Below are positions 53,252 through 61,119 of a stretch of DNA of 64,000 bases, one piece after another. Positions within the stretch are counted from its first letter, which is position 1; every line of letters starts with the position of its first letter. The notes beneath the pieces are model-generated. The model did not search any database and was not told the origin of the DNA. It worked only from the letters and a program-made list of their open reading frames with translations. Source of the stretch: Clostridium grantii DSM 8605 (lineage in GTDB: Bacteria; Bacillota; Clostridia; Clostridiales; Clostridiaceae); NCBI RefSeq assembly GCF_900129965.1, contig NZ_FQXM01000007.1, positions 62,001 through 126,000 of the forward strand, read 5' to 3'. The translations under genes were made by a program, and so were the position numbers.

Positions 53252-53594
53252 TTCCAAGCACCTCTGCCTCTGCAAGTAGAGCCTCATAATCTGATGAATT
53301 GATATCTGACAGTTTCTCTGCACCGTATTTTAAAAGAAGTGCTTTGACATCTGATGTGTATCCGTTACGGGATTTGTCTGCTAGGACAGCACGTACATCA
53401 GTAAGTGAGAGGGCTTTCCTTTCAGGCTTTGGAGTTTCTTCTGCCACAGATTCTTTCTTCTTAGATTCTTTGGTAGGTTTTTCTTGCTCTGCCGTAGAAA
53501 ACAATTCTCTCAAAGTATCTGAGATTCCAATTAGGATTTCTCCACATTTCTTAAGTTCATCGAGTTCTGCGGATAATTTGCTCATCTTAGCCAT
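53244..53594 (-). CDS. small phage protein, often labelled Rrp5-like
   Basis: A 116-residue protein. An N-terminal helix (residues 1-35) is joined by a charged Lys/Glu-rich linker (about 38-62) to a compact helical domain (LTDVRAVLADKSRNGYTSDV, LLKYGAEKLSDIN). Proteins of this form are common next to DUF2800 in Firmicute prophages, and the helical domain may bind DNA. The label Rrp5-like is a database habit without functional support. GGAG lies nine bases before ATG 53,594. Confidence 0.65.
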   Translation of the reverse strand: MAKMSKLSAELDELKKCGEILIGISDTLRELFSTAEQEKPTKESKKKESVAEETPKPERKALSLTDVRAVLADKSRNGYTSDVKALLLKYGAEKLSDINSSDYEALLAEAEVLGNA

Positions 53595-53760
53595 GCGTAT
53601 TTTCTCCTTCCATATTTGATTTTTTTTGATCTAGTTGCTGGTTTAATTTCCTTGCCAGCCTTTTTGATATAACACTTATTGCAATTAGAACATCTGAAAG
53701 TTCTTCATCTAAGCTATTATCTTGCTTGCATTTAGTGTTAGTAGTTGTTTCAGCTTGCAT
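53587..53760 (-). CDS. small hypothetical phage protein
   Basis: A 57-residue protein with a helical central part (LDEELSDVLIAISVISKRLA) and a polar tail. AGGTGG upstream selects the ATG at 53,760. Its end overlaps the next gene by 8 bases. It is the first gene of the leftward replication module; function unknown. Confidence 0.6.
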   Translation of the reverse strand: MQAETTTNTKCKQDNSLDEELSDVLIAISVISKRLARKLNQQLDQKKSNMEGENTHG

Positions 53761-53803
53761 AAGTATCACCACCTTTCTGAGAGTTAATAACCTCTCTATT
53801 TCT

Positions 53804-54040
53804 CTAAGGACAAAAGTCTGTGGTTTGGACGGATTTTCTTTTAGAAGATTTTTGATTTTTTTCTGACAGTTGCCCTTACATCTTCCTTAGGACAAAAGTT
53901 ATTAAACTGGACGGATATTTTTAAAAAAAGTTTTCTGTAGAGAAGATAGGAGGACTTTTTTTTCTTTTATTAAGGAAGCAATTTTTATTAATAAAAAAGT
54001 CTTAAAAATATCCGTCCAAAAGTAAAAGTTATGTCCTTAG
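53804..54040. repeat. three copies of a bipartite motif in a divergent region, candidate origin or operator
   Basis: The motif CTAAGGACA, a gap of 13 bases (13 in copies 1 and 2 and in copy 3 read in reverse), then TGGACGGAT and a T run occurs at 53,804-53,837, 53,886-53,922 (CTTAGGACA) and inverted at 54,004-54,040. The region separates the leftward polymerase module from the rightward antirepressor/primase module (gap 53,761-54,085) and is T-rich. Multiple copies at a divergence point fit a replication origin with iterons or operators for a phage regulator. There is no gene in this gap. Confidence 0.65.
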
Positions 54041-54085
54041 AGAGTTATAGGGTATTCTTTATAAATTTTTTAAGGAGTGGATGTT

Positions 54086-54853
54086 ATGAAAGAATTAGTA
54101 AAAATCAATTATGGAAGTGGCCATCCAACTATACTTGGGCGGGATTTACACAGAGTATTAGAAGTGGAAACACCTTATCACAAATGGTTTCCAAGGATGT
54201 GTGGCTATGGGTTTATTGAAGATGTAGATTATATGACGGTGGACAAAAATGTCCTTCGTGCAGATGGTACTTTAATGCCTCAAGTTCAACATGACCATCA
54301 ATTAACTGTAGATATGGCAAAAGAGGTATGTATGATTCAGCGTACTCCAAAGGGGAAACAATGCAGGCAATATTTTATTGAAGTTGAAAAATCTTGGAAT
54401 TCTCCAGAGGCAATTATGGCAAGGGCATTACAGTTTGCAAATCAGCAGCTTAACATTGTGAATAGCCAGAATGAAGCACTAATAGGTACAGTAGCAGTAC
54501 AGAACCAACAAATTGTTGAAATGAAACCGAAGGTATCGTATTACGATGTAGTACTTAATTGTAAAGACCTTATTTCTACATCAGCAATAGCTAAAGATTA
54601 TGGGAAATCTGCTATATGGATGAATCGTTATCTTCATGATAAAGGAATTCAATTTAAGCAAGGTGATATTTGGCTTTTGTATCAGAAGTACGCAGAAAAT
54701 GGATATACAAGTACTAAGACACATAGTTATTGTGGAACTGATGGAAGTCAACATACAAGAGTTCATACCTATTGGACTCAGAAGGGAAGACTCTTTATTT
54801 ATGAGTTGATGAAAGCTGATGGTACATTACCACAGATTGAAAGGGAATGTTGA
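54086..54853 (+). CDS. phage antirepressor (AntA/AntB N-terminal, KilAC C-terminal)
   Basis: A 255-residue protein. The N-terminal part (residues 1-110; LGRDLHRVLEVETPYHKWFP, DYMTVDKNVLRA, DMAKEVCMIQRTPKGKQ) is an AntA/AntB antirepressor domain, and residues 140-250 are a KilAC domain (YYDVVLNCKDLISTSAIAKD, WTQKGRLFIYELM). Such proteins relieve phage repressors. AAGGAG eight bases before ATG 54,086 decides the start over the GTG at 54,077. It is the first rightward gene after the repeat region. Confidence 0.9.
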   Translation: MKELVKINYGSGHPTILGRDLHRVLEVETPYHKWFPRMCGYGFIEDVDYMTVDKNVLRADGTLMPQVQHDHQLTVDMAKEVCMIQRTPKGKQCRQYFIEVEKSWNSPEAIMARALQFANQQLNIVNSQNEALIGTVAVQNQQIVEMKPKVSYYDVVLNCKDLISTSAIAKDYGKSAIWMNRYLHDKGIQFKQGDIWLLYQKYAENGYTSTKTHSYCGTDGSQHTRVHTYWTQKGRLFIYELMKADGTLPQIEREC

Positions 54854-54857
54854 AGAA

Positions 54858-54887
54858 ATATGACAATCCAATTTTGGATTGTCATAT
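54858..54887. terminator. 14-base perfect inverted repeat after the antirepressor gene
   Basis: ATATGACAATCCAA (54,858-54,871) and TTGGATTGTCATAT (54,874-54,887) are separated by two bases. There is no T tract after it, so it may stabilise an mRNA end or bind a protein; a smaller GCTTG/CAAGC repeat follows. Confidence 0.45.
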
Positions 54888-54972
54888 GATTTGCTTGTTG
54901 ATGAGCAAGCGTCACCTTGAATGGTACATGACAAAATTAAACAATAAGTCTATATAAAAGGGGGAAATCTTA

Positions 54973-55164
54973 ATGTTTTATGTTAAAGAAAAAATAAATG
55001 ATGCTATGGAAGTATCCGTGGAAATAAATGATGAAAATGTATTTTGCATTTGTCCAAGTTGTGGATGTGAAGTAAATGTTGACCTTTCAGAAGTATTTCC
55101 AGATGGTGAGGGAGATTTATATAGCATATCTGTTTATTGCAGTGAATGTAGTAAAAAAAATTAA
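54973..55164 (+). CDS. small zinc-ribbon-like protein
   Basis: A 63-residue protein with CICPSCGCEVNV near residue 26 and YCSECSKK at the end, a four-cysteine pattern that should bind zinc. The middle is acidic. AGGGGG precedes the ATG. It lies between the antirepressor and primase genes; function unknown. The next 140 bases hold no gene I can support. Confidence 0.65.
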   Translation: MFYVKEKINDAMEVSVEINDENVFCICPSCGCEVNVDLSEVFPDGEGDLYSISVYCSECSKKN

Positions 55165-55306
55165 AGCTAACTGTGGTTGTAAATAGAAGGTTGCTGTGAC
55201 TAACAGTTTATGAGGCTTAGAAATGTTATTAATGAGGAGAAGGTAGAGAAGTATGCTGCCTTCAAAACTCTTAGAAAGATAGGATAATTGTAAAGGAGGA
55301 GAGCAG

Positions 55307-57559
55307 ATGAAGTTAGTATTTTATACAGCAAATTGCACAGGCAATGCTAAGAACTGCAGCTACCCTAATCGTGCTGAGGTAACTACTGCAGAAGAATTAA
55401 AAGCAGTAGTTAAAATAGATCATGTTTGCGGCGAATACAAGAACAACTATCGTAGTGCAGATAATTTTATGGAGTCTGTGGTAGCTGTCATGGATTGCGA
55501 CAACGACCATTCGAATAATCCCGATGATTGGATTATCCCAGAAAAGATAGATGAACTTCTACCAGATGTTTCTTATGCCATTGCACCAAGTCGTAATCAT
55601 ATGAAACAAAAGGATGATAAAACTGCAAGACCAAGGTTTCATGTATATTTTCTTATTAATTCATGCAAAGATGCTATGTATTATGTGAAGCTAAAAAGAA
55701 GGATACAAAAAGTTTTTGCATTTTTTGATGATAATGCATTGGATGCAGCTCGTTTTATATTTGGTGCAGATTGTGATGAGGTTGTGTGGCATGATGGATG
55801 GGAAACTATTGAGGAAGAACTACCTGTACTTAAAGATGAAGCTGAAACAACAGGTTATTCTTCTATTCCAGAAGGAAAGAGAAACAATACCTTATCTCGT
55901 TTTGCAGGAAGAGTGGTTAAACGCTATAGTGCTACAGAAAAGGCACATCAGATTTTTCTTGAAGAGGCAAAGAAGTGTGACCCACCTATGGAGGATGAGG
56001 AGCTTACTACTATATGGAATAGTGCTGTGAAATTTGCAAAGAAGGTAGAAGCGCAAGAAGGGTATGTTGCTCCAAATGATTTTAATGATGACTTTACAGG
56101 AGAGGCCCTGAAGCCTTCAGATTTCTCTGATATAGGGCAGGCAAAGGTTTTAGCCCATGAATATAGAGATAAACTTTGCTACACAGATGCCACAGACTAC
56201 CTTCGATTTAATGGGAAGTATTGGGTGGAGTCTAAGCAACAGGCAATTGGAGCAATGGAAGAGTTTCTTGATTTCCAACTAACAGAAGCAAATGTAGCCT
56301 TAGAGAAATCAAAGAAAGCTTTACTAGATGCAGGAGTAAATAAAGATTTAGTTTTAGCAGGTGGAAAAGCACTGGAAAAGGCAATTGATTCTACAAGTGA
56401 AAAAGCCTTTAAAGATTACGCAATGGCTATGATGTATCGTACTTTCGTTATGAAACGTAGGGATATGAGATATGTAACTTCTGCCTTACAAGCTGCAAAG
56501 CCAATGCTACTTAAAAACATAACAGATTTTGACAATAATGAGTTTCTATTAAACACTCCAAGTGGGACGTATGATTTGCAAAATGGAGAAGTAAAAGAAC
56601 ATAGTGCAAATGATTTAATAACAAAAATTACAACTTCATCTCCAAGTAATGAAAATATTGAGTTGTGGCTTCATGCCATAGGTAACTTCTTTTGTCACGA
56701 TAAAGAATTGATTGATTATGTACAAGAAACAGTTGGACTTGCTGCTATTGGAAAGGTTTATCAAGAGGCACTTGTGATTGCTTATGGTGAAGGGAGTAAT
56801 GGTAAATCTACCTTTTGGAATACCATAGCAAGAGTGCTTGGAACCTATAGTGGTACAATATCTTCCGATGCCCTCACAGTGGGATGTAAGCGAAATGTCA
56901 AGCCTGAGATGGCAGAATTAAAGGGAAAAAGATTGGTTATTGCTGCAGAACTAGAAGAAGGAGTGAGGCTTAATACTTCTATGGTAAAACAACTTTGTTC
57001 TACAGATGAAATTTCAGCAGAAAAGAAATATAAGGATCCATTTGATTACACTCCTACGCATACCCTAGTACTATACACAAATCATCTACCAAGAGTTGGG
57101 GCAAATGATGATGGTACATGGAGAAGGCTTGTTGTAATACCTTTTAATGCAAAAATAGAACGCAAATCAGATATAAAAAACTATTCGGATTATTTGGTAG
57201 AAAAAGCTGGAGGTGCGATTCTAACGTGGATAATTGATGGTGCAAAAAGAGCTGTGAAAAATAATTTCAAACTAACAGAACCACCCGTGGTAAAAGAGGC
57301 AGTAAAACACTATCGTAGTAATAATGATTGGTTATCCATCTTTATTGAAGATTGCTGTGAACTTGATTCTTCTTATAGCCAAAAGTCTGGAGAATTCTAT
57401 CAAGAGTATCGTGCATATTGTGCAAGGAATGGTGAGTATACCAGAAGTACCACTGATTTTTATGCGGGACTTGAGATTGCAGGTTTTAAGCGTAAAACCA
57501 TCAAACATTGTAGATTTGTACTTGGAATATGCTTGAAATCAGAGTTTTTTGCAGAGTAG
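55307..57559 (+). CDS. phage primase-helicase, P4/D5 family
   Basis: A 750-residue replication protein. The N-terminal part (about 1-210) has VAVMDCDNDHSNNPDDW and ARPRFHVYF, the acidic and His residues of a VirE/archaeo-eukaryotic-type primase, followed by a primase C-terminal region (SRFAGRVVKRYS). From about 360 a D5 N domain leads into an SF3 helicase with Walker A YGEGSNGKSTFWNTI and VIAAELEEG and LYTNHLPRV. GGAGG precedes the ATG. It drives initiation of phage replication; a large inverted repeat follows the gene. Confidence 0.92.
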   Translation: MKLVFYTANCTGNAKNCSYPNRAEVTTAEELKAVVKIDHVCGEYKNNYRSADNFMESVVAVMDCDNDHSNNPDDWIIPEKIDELLPDVSYAIAPSRNHMKQKDDKTARPRFHVYFLINSCKDAMYYVKLKRRIQKVFAFFDDNALDAARFIFGADCDEVVWHDGWETIEEELPVLKDEAETTGYSSIPEGKRNNTLSRFAGRVVKRYSATEKAHQIFLEEAKKCDPPMEDEELTTIWNSAVKFAKKVEAQEGYVAPNDFNDDFTGEALKPSDFSDIGQAKVLAHEYRDKLCYTDATDYLRFNGKYWVESKQQAIGAMEEFLDFQLTEANVALEKSKKALLDAGVNKDLVLAGGKALEKAIDSTSEKAFKDYAMAMMYRTFVMKRRDMRYVTSALQAAKPMLLKNITDFDNNEFLLNTPSGTYDLQNGEVKEHSANDLITKITTSSPSNENIELWLHAIGNFFCHDKELIDYVQETVGLAAIGKVYQEALVIAYGEGSNGKSTFWNTIARVLGTYSGTISSDALTVGCKRNVKPEMAELKGKRLVIAAELEEGVRLNTSMVKQLCSTDEISAEKKYKDPFDYTPTHTLVLYTNHLPRVGANDDGTWRRLVVIPFNAKIERKSDIKNYSDYLVEKAGGAILTWIIDGAKRAVKNNFKLTEPPVVKEAVKHYRSNNDWLSIFIEDCCELDSSYSQKSGEFYQEYRAYCARNGEYTRSTTDFYAGLEIAGFKRKTIKHCRFVLGICLKSEFFAE

Positions 57560-57568
57560 TTGGTTAAA

Positions 57569-57668
57569 AGGAGTGGTCGGAGAGGTTATTATATAAAACT
57601 CTTTATATATAAATTATTAAAAAAAATATATATATAAAGTTTAGGGGATAACCACACCGACCACTCCT
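57569..57668. repeat. large nested inverted repeat after the primase gene
   Basis: Two 21-base arms (57,569-57,589 and 57,648-57,668; 19 of 21 matching) start with AGGAGTGGTCGG. Inside, CTTTATATATA (57,601) pairs with TATATATAAAG (57,629). The whole 100 bases can fold as one long hairpin or cruciform with an AT-rich core. It lies directly behind a primase-helicase gene, so an origin or single-strand initiation site is possible, besides mRNA processing. Confidence 0.6.
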
Positions 57669-57700
57669 CATATTGAGGAATGTTGGAAGGAGTATTTGGG

Positions 57701-57985
57701 ATGCGAGAAAAGGAAATAGAACAGAAACTGGTAACAGAAGTTAAAAAGCGCGGAGGCATCTGTCCTAAGTTCACGTCACCTGGATTTGATGGGATGCCTG
57801 ACCGTTTAATCTTACTTCCAGATGAGAAGATTGCGTTTGCGGAGGTAAAGGCTCTTGGGAAAAAGCCAAGACCTTTGCAGTTAAAACGAAAAAGGCAACT
57901 GGAGCAGTTAGGGTTTTTAGTTTACTGCATAGATGATATAGCACAGATTGGAGGAGTTTTAAATGAAATACAAAATTGTTTGTGA
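57701..57985 (+). CDS. VRR-NUC domain nuclease
   Basis: A 94-residue stand-alone VRR-NUC protein of the PD-(D/E)xK superfamily. GMPDRLILLPDEKIAFAEVK supplies the catalytic Asp and Glu-x-Lys, preceded by RGGICPKFTSPGF. Stand-alone copies are common in phages next to SNF2-type helicases and are structure-specific nucleases. GGAAGGAG selects ATG 57,701. Its end overlaps the next gene by 23 bases. Confidence 0.92.
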   Translation: MREKEIEQKLVTEVKKRGGICPKFTSPGFDGMPDRLILLPDEKIAFAEVKALGKKPRPLQLKRKRQLEQLGFLVYCIDDIAQIGGVLNEIQNCL

Positions 57986-58559
57986 TTGGTGCGGGAAGGA
58001 AGTTGAACGTAAACGTTCATGTATTAAAGAACATAACTATTGCAGCAGAACCTGTCTGGGAAAAGGAAATGCTGAACGTTTCAGACTGTATCGGACTAAG
58101 AGATGTGATTATTGTGGCAAGCAGTTTGAATATTTTGGACATCATAGCAAAAGAAATCTACATTTCTTTTGCTGCAAAGAATGCAGTGCAGCTTTCAAGG
58201 AAAAGAAAAGTGTTGCGGTATGTAATTGGTGTGATAAAACAATTATACGGAAAGAAAGTGCTATTTCAAGGTATGGCAGCCACAACTTCTGTGATAGAGG
58301 ATGTTATCAAGATTTTTTGAATTTTGAGATGTCAGGAGCAAAGAATCAGAGAGTCTGTGGAAAAAGTCTATATCGTATATTAGCTGGAATGGGTATTGGC
58401 AGAAAACTCAAGACAAAAGAACATGTCCATCATAAAGACGGAGATCATTGCAACCACAGTCTAGAAAATTTGATGATTATAAGCCCCAATGAGCATTCGA
58501 TAATACACAGTGAGGAGAAAGCGAGAGATGAGTATGGACGTTTTATTAAACAGGAGTAA
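57963..58559 (+). CDS. HNH endonuclease with zinc-finger repeats
   Basis: A 198-residue protein. Three cysteine clusters (CDWCGKEV, CDYCGKQF and CNWCDKTI, each with a second Cys pair such as YCSRTC, FCCKEC and FCDRGC) precede a C-terminal HNH motif (KEHVHHKDGDHCNHSLENL, SPNEHSIIH). Stand-alone HNH genes between phage replication genes are often homing endonucleases. GGAGG lies before the ATG. The end overlaps the helicase start, so expression is coupled. Confidence 0.88.
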   Translation: MKYKIVCDWCGKEVERKRSCIKEHNYCSRTCLGKGNAERFRLYRTKRCDYCGKQFEYFGHHSKRNLHFFCCKECSAAFKEKKSVAVCNWCDKTIIRKESAISRYGSHNFCDRGCYQDFLNFEMSGAKNQRVCGKSLYRILAGMGIGRKLKTKEHVHHKDGDHCNHSLENLMIISPNEHSIIHSEEKARDEYGRFIKQE

Positions 58560-59892
58560 TCTTCATGAATACCAGAAGTACAGCGTTGAATTTATAATTG
58601 AGAATTCAACGGCAGCCATATTTTTAGATTGTGGACTTGGGAAGACGATTATATCACTGACAGCTATAAATGATTTGATTTTTGATTATTTTGATATACA
58701 CAGGATACTTGTAATTTGTCCTTTGAGAGTAGTAAATGTGTGGGCAAATGAAATCAAAAAATGGGAGCACCTTAAAGGACTTACTTATTCAGTAGCTATA
58801 GGCAGTGAAGCACAAAGAAAAACAGCACTTATGCAAAAAGTGAATATTTATCTTATCAACCGTGAAAATGTGGACTGGTTGATAAATAAAAGTGGTATAC
58901 CTTTTGACTATGAAATGGTTGTAATTGATGAATTGTCGTCGTTTAAGGCCTATAGTGCTAAAAGATTTAAAAGCCTATTAAAAGTAAGACCTAAGGTAAA
59001 ACGTATTGTAGGACTTACTGGAACTCCAAGCAGTAACGGACTTATGGATTTATGGGCAGAGTTTAGGCTACTTGATATGGGAAAAAGGCTTGGAAGATTT
59101 ATAACTCATTATCGAAATAACTTCTTTGACCCCGATAAAAGAAATCAGCAAATGGTATTTAGCTATAAGCTAAAGGTTGGTGCAGAAGATGCAATTTATC
59201 GCCTTATTTCGGATATTACCATTTCAATGAAAAGCACGGATTATTTGAAAATGCCAGAGTGCATTATAAATGAAGTTCTTGTAACACTTTCTGAAAAAGA
59301 GCAAAAGGCATATAACAGTTTAAAAAAGGATTTAGTGCTATCACTAAAAGGTGATGAAATAGATGCAGTAAATGCAGCGGCATTATCAAATAAACTTTGT
59401 CAAATGGCAAATGGTGCGGTGTATGGTGAGGACAAGCGAGTATTTGAAATACATGATAAAAAGTTAGATGCGTTGGAAGATTTAATTGAATCAGCAAATG
59501 GAAAGCCAGTTCTTGTAGCTTATTGGTTTAATCATGATTTAGAAAGAATTAAAAAGAGGTTTAAGGTTCGTGAGATAAAAACTTCTGAGGATATTAGAGA
59601 TTGGAATAATGGTGAAATAGAAGTAGCTTTAATACACCCAGCATCAGCAGGACATGGACTTAATCTGCAAGCTGGAGGATCAACTCTTATTTGGTTTGGA
59701 CTTACTTGGAGTTTAGAACTGTATCAACAAACCAATGCAAGACTGTGGAGGCAAGGACAAAATGAAACAGTAGTCATTCATCATATTATTACAAAGGGAA
59801 CTATTGATGAAGATATTATAAAAGCTTTAAGAAGAAAAGAAAAAGTCCAATCAGATTTAATCAATGCAGTTAAAGCTAGAATTGGAGGATGA
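58528..59892 (+). CDS. SNF2-type phage DEAD-box helicase
   Basis: A 454-residue superfamily 2 ATPase. LDCGLGKTIIS is Walker A, VVIDELSSFKA the DEAD-like motif II, GLTGTPSSNGLMDLWAEF motif III; the second domain has GHGLNLQAGGSTLIWFGL and QTNARLWRQGQ (motif VI). It is compact and lacks extra domains. With the VRR-NUC and primase genes it forms a replication/repair cassette common in Firmicute phages. ATG 58,528 follows GAGGAG at 11 bases; ATG 58,534 is an alternative. Confidence 0.9.
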   Translation: MSMDVLLNRSNLHEYQKYSVEFIIENSTAAIFLDCGLGKTIISLTAINDLIFDYFDIHRILVICPLRVVNVWANEIKKWEHLKGLTYSVAIGSEAQRKTALMQKVNIYLINRENVDWLINKSGIPFDYEMVVIDELSSFKAYSAKRFKSLLKVRPKVKRIVGLTGTPSSNGLMDLWAEFRLLDMGKRLGRFITHYRNNFFDPDKRNQQMVFSYKLKVGAEDAIYRLISDITISMKSTDYLKMPECIINEVLVTLSEKEQKAYNSLKKDLVLSLKGDEIDAVNAAALSNKLCQMANGAVYGEDKRVFEIHDKKLDALEDLIESANGKPVLVAYWFNHDLERIKKRFKVREIKTSEDIRDWNNGEIEVALIHPASAGHGLNLQAGGSTLIWFGLTWSLELYQQTNARLWRQGQNETVVIHHIITKGTIDEDIIKALRRKEKVQSDLINAVKARIGG

Positions 59893-59896
59893 ACTT

Positions 59897-60037
59897 ATGC
59901 TTGAAGCTTCAGAAGTTGAAGATTATGAAATGATAGTAAAAACGATAGAATACCTGGAGAATTTAATAATTCCATCAAAGGATTTGATTTTTATATTTAT
60001 TGCTGTTAGATATTTAAGACAATATATTGGTGAATAA
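59897..60037 (+). CDS. short hypothetical phage protein
   Basis: A 46-codon gene starting MLEASEVEDYEMIVKTI and ending in VRYLRQYIGE, with a hydrophobic stretch in the last third. GGAGG (59,884-59,888) lies eight bases before the ATG, and the start is five bases after the helicase stop, so it is very probably translated. No family recognised. Confidence 0.55.
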   Translation: MLEASEVEDYEMIVKTIEYLENLIIPSKDLIFIFIAVRYLRQYIGE

Positions 60038-60071
60038 ATTGATGTACAACAGATTATAAAAGGGGGTAAAC

Positions 60072-60281
60072 ATGATGGATTGCTTTGCTATAAGAAAAGG
60101 TAGGTGCACAGTTTTAAATGTTCAAAAATGTGTGGGTTCAAAATGTAGCTTTTGTAAAACTAGAACACAGTTTCAGCAAGATAGAGAAAAAGCCTTAAAA
60201 AGAATTAGCACATTTGATGGAGTTACTATAAGACATATTTCTGAAACTTACTATGATGGAAAGTTAGAAGGGATGATATGA
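60072..60281 (+). CDS. small cysteine-rich phage protein
   Basis: A 69-residue protein. CFAIRKGRCTVLNVQKC and CSFCKTRTQF give a four- or five-Cys zinc pattern; a basic helix with RISTFDGVTIRH follows. GGGGG precedes the ATG; the next codon is also ATG. Its stop overlaps the following start (ATGA), tying it to the DUF1492 gene. Function unknown. Confidence 0.65.
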   Translation: MMDCFAIRKGRCTVLNVQKCVGSKCSFCKTRTQFQQDREKALKRISTFDGVTIRHISETYYDGKLEGMI

Positions 60282-60691
60282 TGGGTGCTAAAGAATATTT
60301 ATATCAAGCTTACCGCATAGATCAACGTATTAACAGTAAACTGGAACAGATTGTTTCACTTCGTGAGTTAGCAATGAAAGCAACTTCTACACTAAGTGAT
60401 ACCCCACCAAGTGGTACTCGTAATGTGCATTCTATGGAGGGAATCATAGCAAAAATGGTTGATTTGGAGACAGAACTTAATGAAGATATAGACAAGCTTG
60501 TGGATTTAAAACGTGAAATTGTGGCCATCATAAAAGAGCTTAATAATCCAGAGTATCAAACACTTTTAGAACTTCGTTATCTTTGTTTTAAAACTTGGGA
60601 GCAGATTGCAGTAGATATGAGATATAGTATTCAGAATGTCTATAAAATACATGAAAGAGCATTGAAATGTGTACCTGATATCAAAAAGTAG
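60278..60691 (+). CDS. DUF1492 protein, putative late transcription regulator
   Basis: A 137-residue protein with an N-terminal coiled-coil (residues 5-90) and a C-terminal sigma region 4-like helix-turn-helix (LLELRYLCFKTWEQIAVDMR, SIQNVYKIHERALK). DUF1492 proteins resemble the RinA/ArpU-type regulators that switch on late genes in Firmicute phages. The gene ends inside the first of two 49-base repeats, which could hold its target sites. Confidence 0.82.
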   Translation: MMGAKEYLYQAYRIDQRINSKLEQIVSLRELAMKATSTLSDTPPSGTRNVHSMEGIIAKMVDLETELNEDIDKLVDLKREIVAIIKELNNPEYQTLLELRYLCFKTWEQIAVDMRYSIQNVYKIHERALKCVPDIKK

Positions 60692-60736
60692 AGTAAAGTA
60701 GATTGAATTAGAGTATAAAAATATGTTTTGTATATA
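60688..60736 (+). repeat. 49-base direct repeat, copy 1
   Basis: GTAGAGTAAAGTAGATTGAA and the following 29 bases recur at 60,957-61,005 with two differences (47 of 49 identical). The copy starts in the stop codon region of the DUF1492 gene and ends in TTTTGTATATA before the ribosome binding site of the next gene. Promoter-like AT motifs (TTGAAT, TATAAA) are inside. Confidence 0.85.
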
Positions 60737-60753
60737 ATTGGAGGGATAGATGG

Positions 60754-60960
60754 ATGAGCTATAAAGAAGCTTTAAAAGATGGTATTAGGATTGAAAATAA
60801 CGGTAAGCGAACTAGATATTATCCACGATGTCAATTCTGTGGGTATGAAGTTCAATCCTATAACTATATTCCTGACTATAACTACACTTGTACTGAGTGC
60901 CGTAAAATGAAAACAACACTACTTAAAACGGGGATTTTCACGCCACATTCAAAAGAGTAG
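60754..60960 (+). CDS. small zinc-binding phage protein between two direct repeats
   Basis: A 68-residue protein. YYPRCQFCGYEV and YTCTECRKMKT form a four-cysteine zinc ribbon in the middle; both ends are basic. GGAGGG precedes the ATG. Its stop codon lies at the start of the second 49-base repeat exactly as the DUF1492 stop lies in the first, so the gene plus one repeat may have been inserted or duplicated as a unit. Function unknown. Confidence 0.65.
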   Translation: MSYKEALKDGIRIENNGKRTRYYPRCQFCGYEVQSYNYIPDYNYTCTECRKMKTTLLKTGIFTPHSKE

Positions 60961-61005
60961 AGTAAATTAGATTGAATTAGAGTATAAAAATGTGTTTTGT
61001 ATATA
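60957..61005 (+). repeat. 49-base direct repeat, copy 2
   Basis: Second copy of the repeat at 60,688; the two differ at positions reading GTAAAT against GTAAAG and AATGTG against AATATG. It is followed by a terminator-like hairpin at 61,025. Confidence 0.85.
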
Positions 61006-61024
61006 GTAGAGAGATTTGTAAAAG

Positions 61025-61057
61025 AGCCATTGCAGAGAAAACTGCGGTGGCTTTCTC
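61025..61057 (+). terminator. terminator-like hairpin before the HNH gene
   Basis: AGCCATTGCAG (61,025-61,035) pairs with CTGCGGTGGCT (61,042-61,052) with two G-U pairs around AGAAAA, followed by TTCTCT. Confidence 0.6.
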
Positions 61058-61119
61058 TATGATTAAAATTATTCATATTCATTTTAGGCTAAGTGGAAAA
61101 ATAAAGGATGGTGAGTCTA

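Noticed and set aside
53299..53619. 106-codon + strand frame opposite the small phage gene
   Set aside because: Shadow of the leftward gene; composition (Ser/Phe-rich) is typical of antisense reading.
55210..55287. 25-codon open frame (MRLRNVINEEKVEKYAAFK...) in front of the primase gene
   Set aside because: No clear ribosome binding site; too short to separate from chance.
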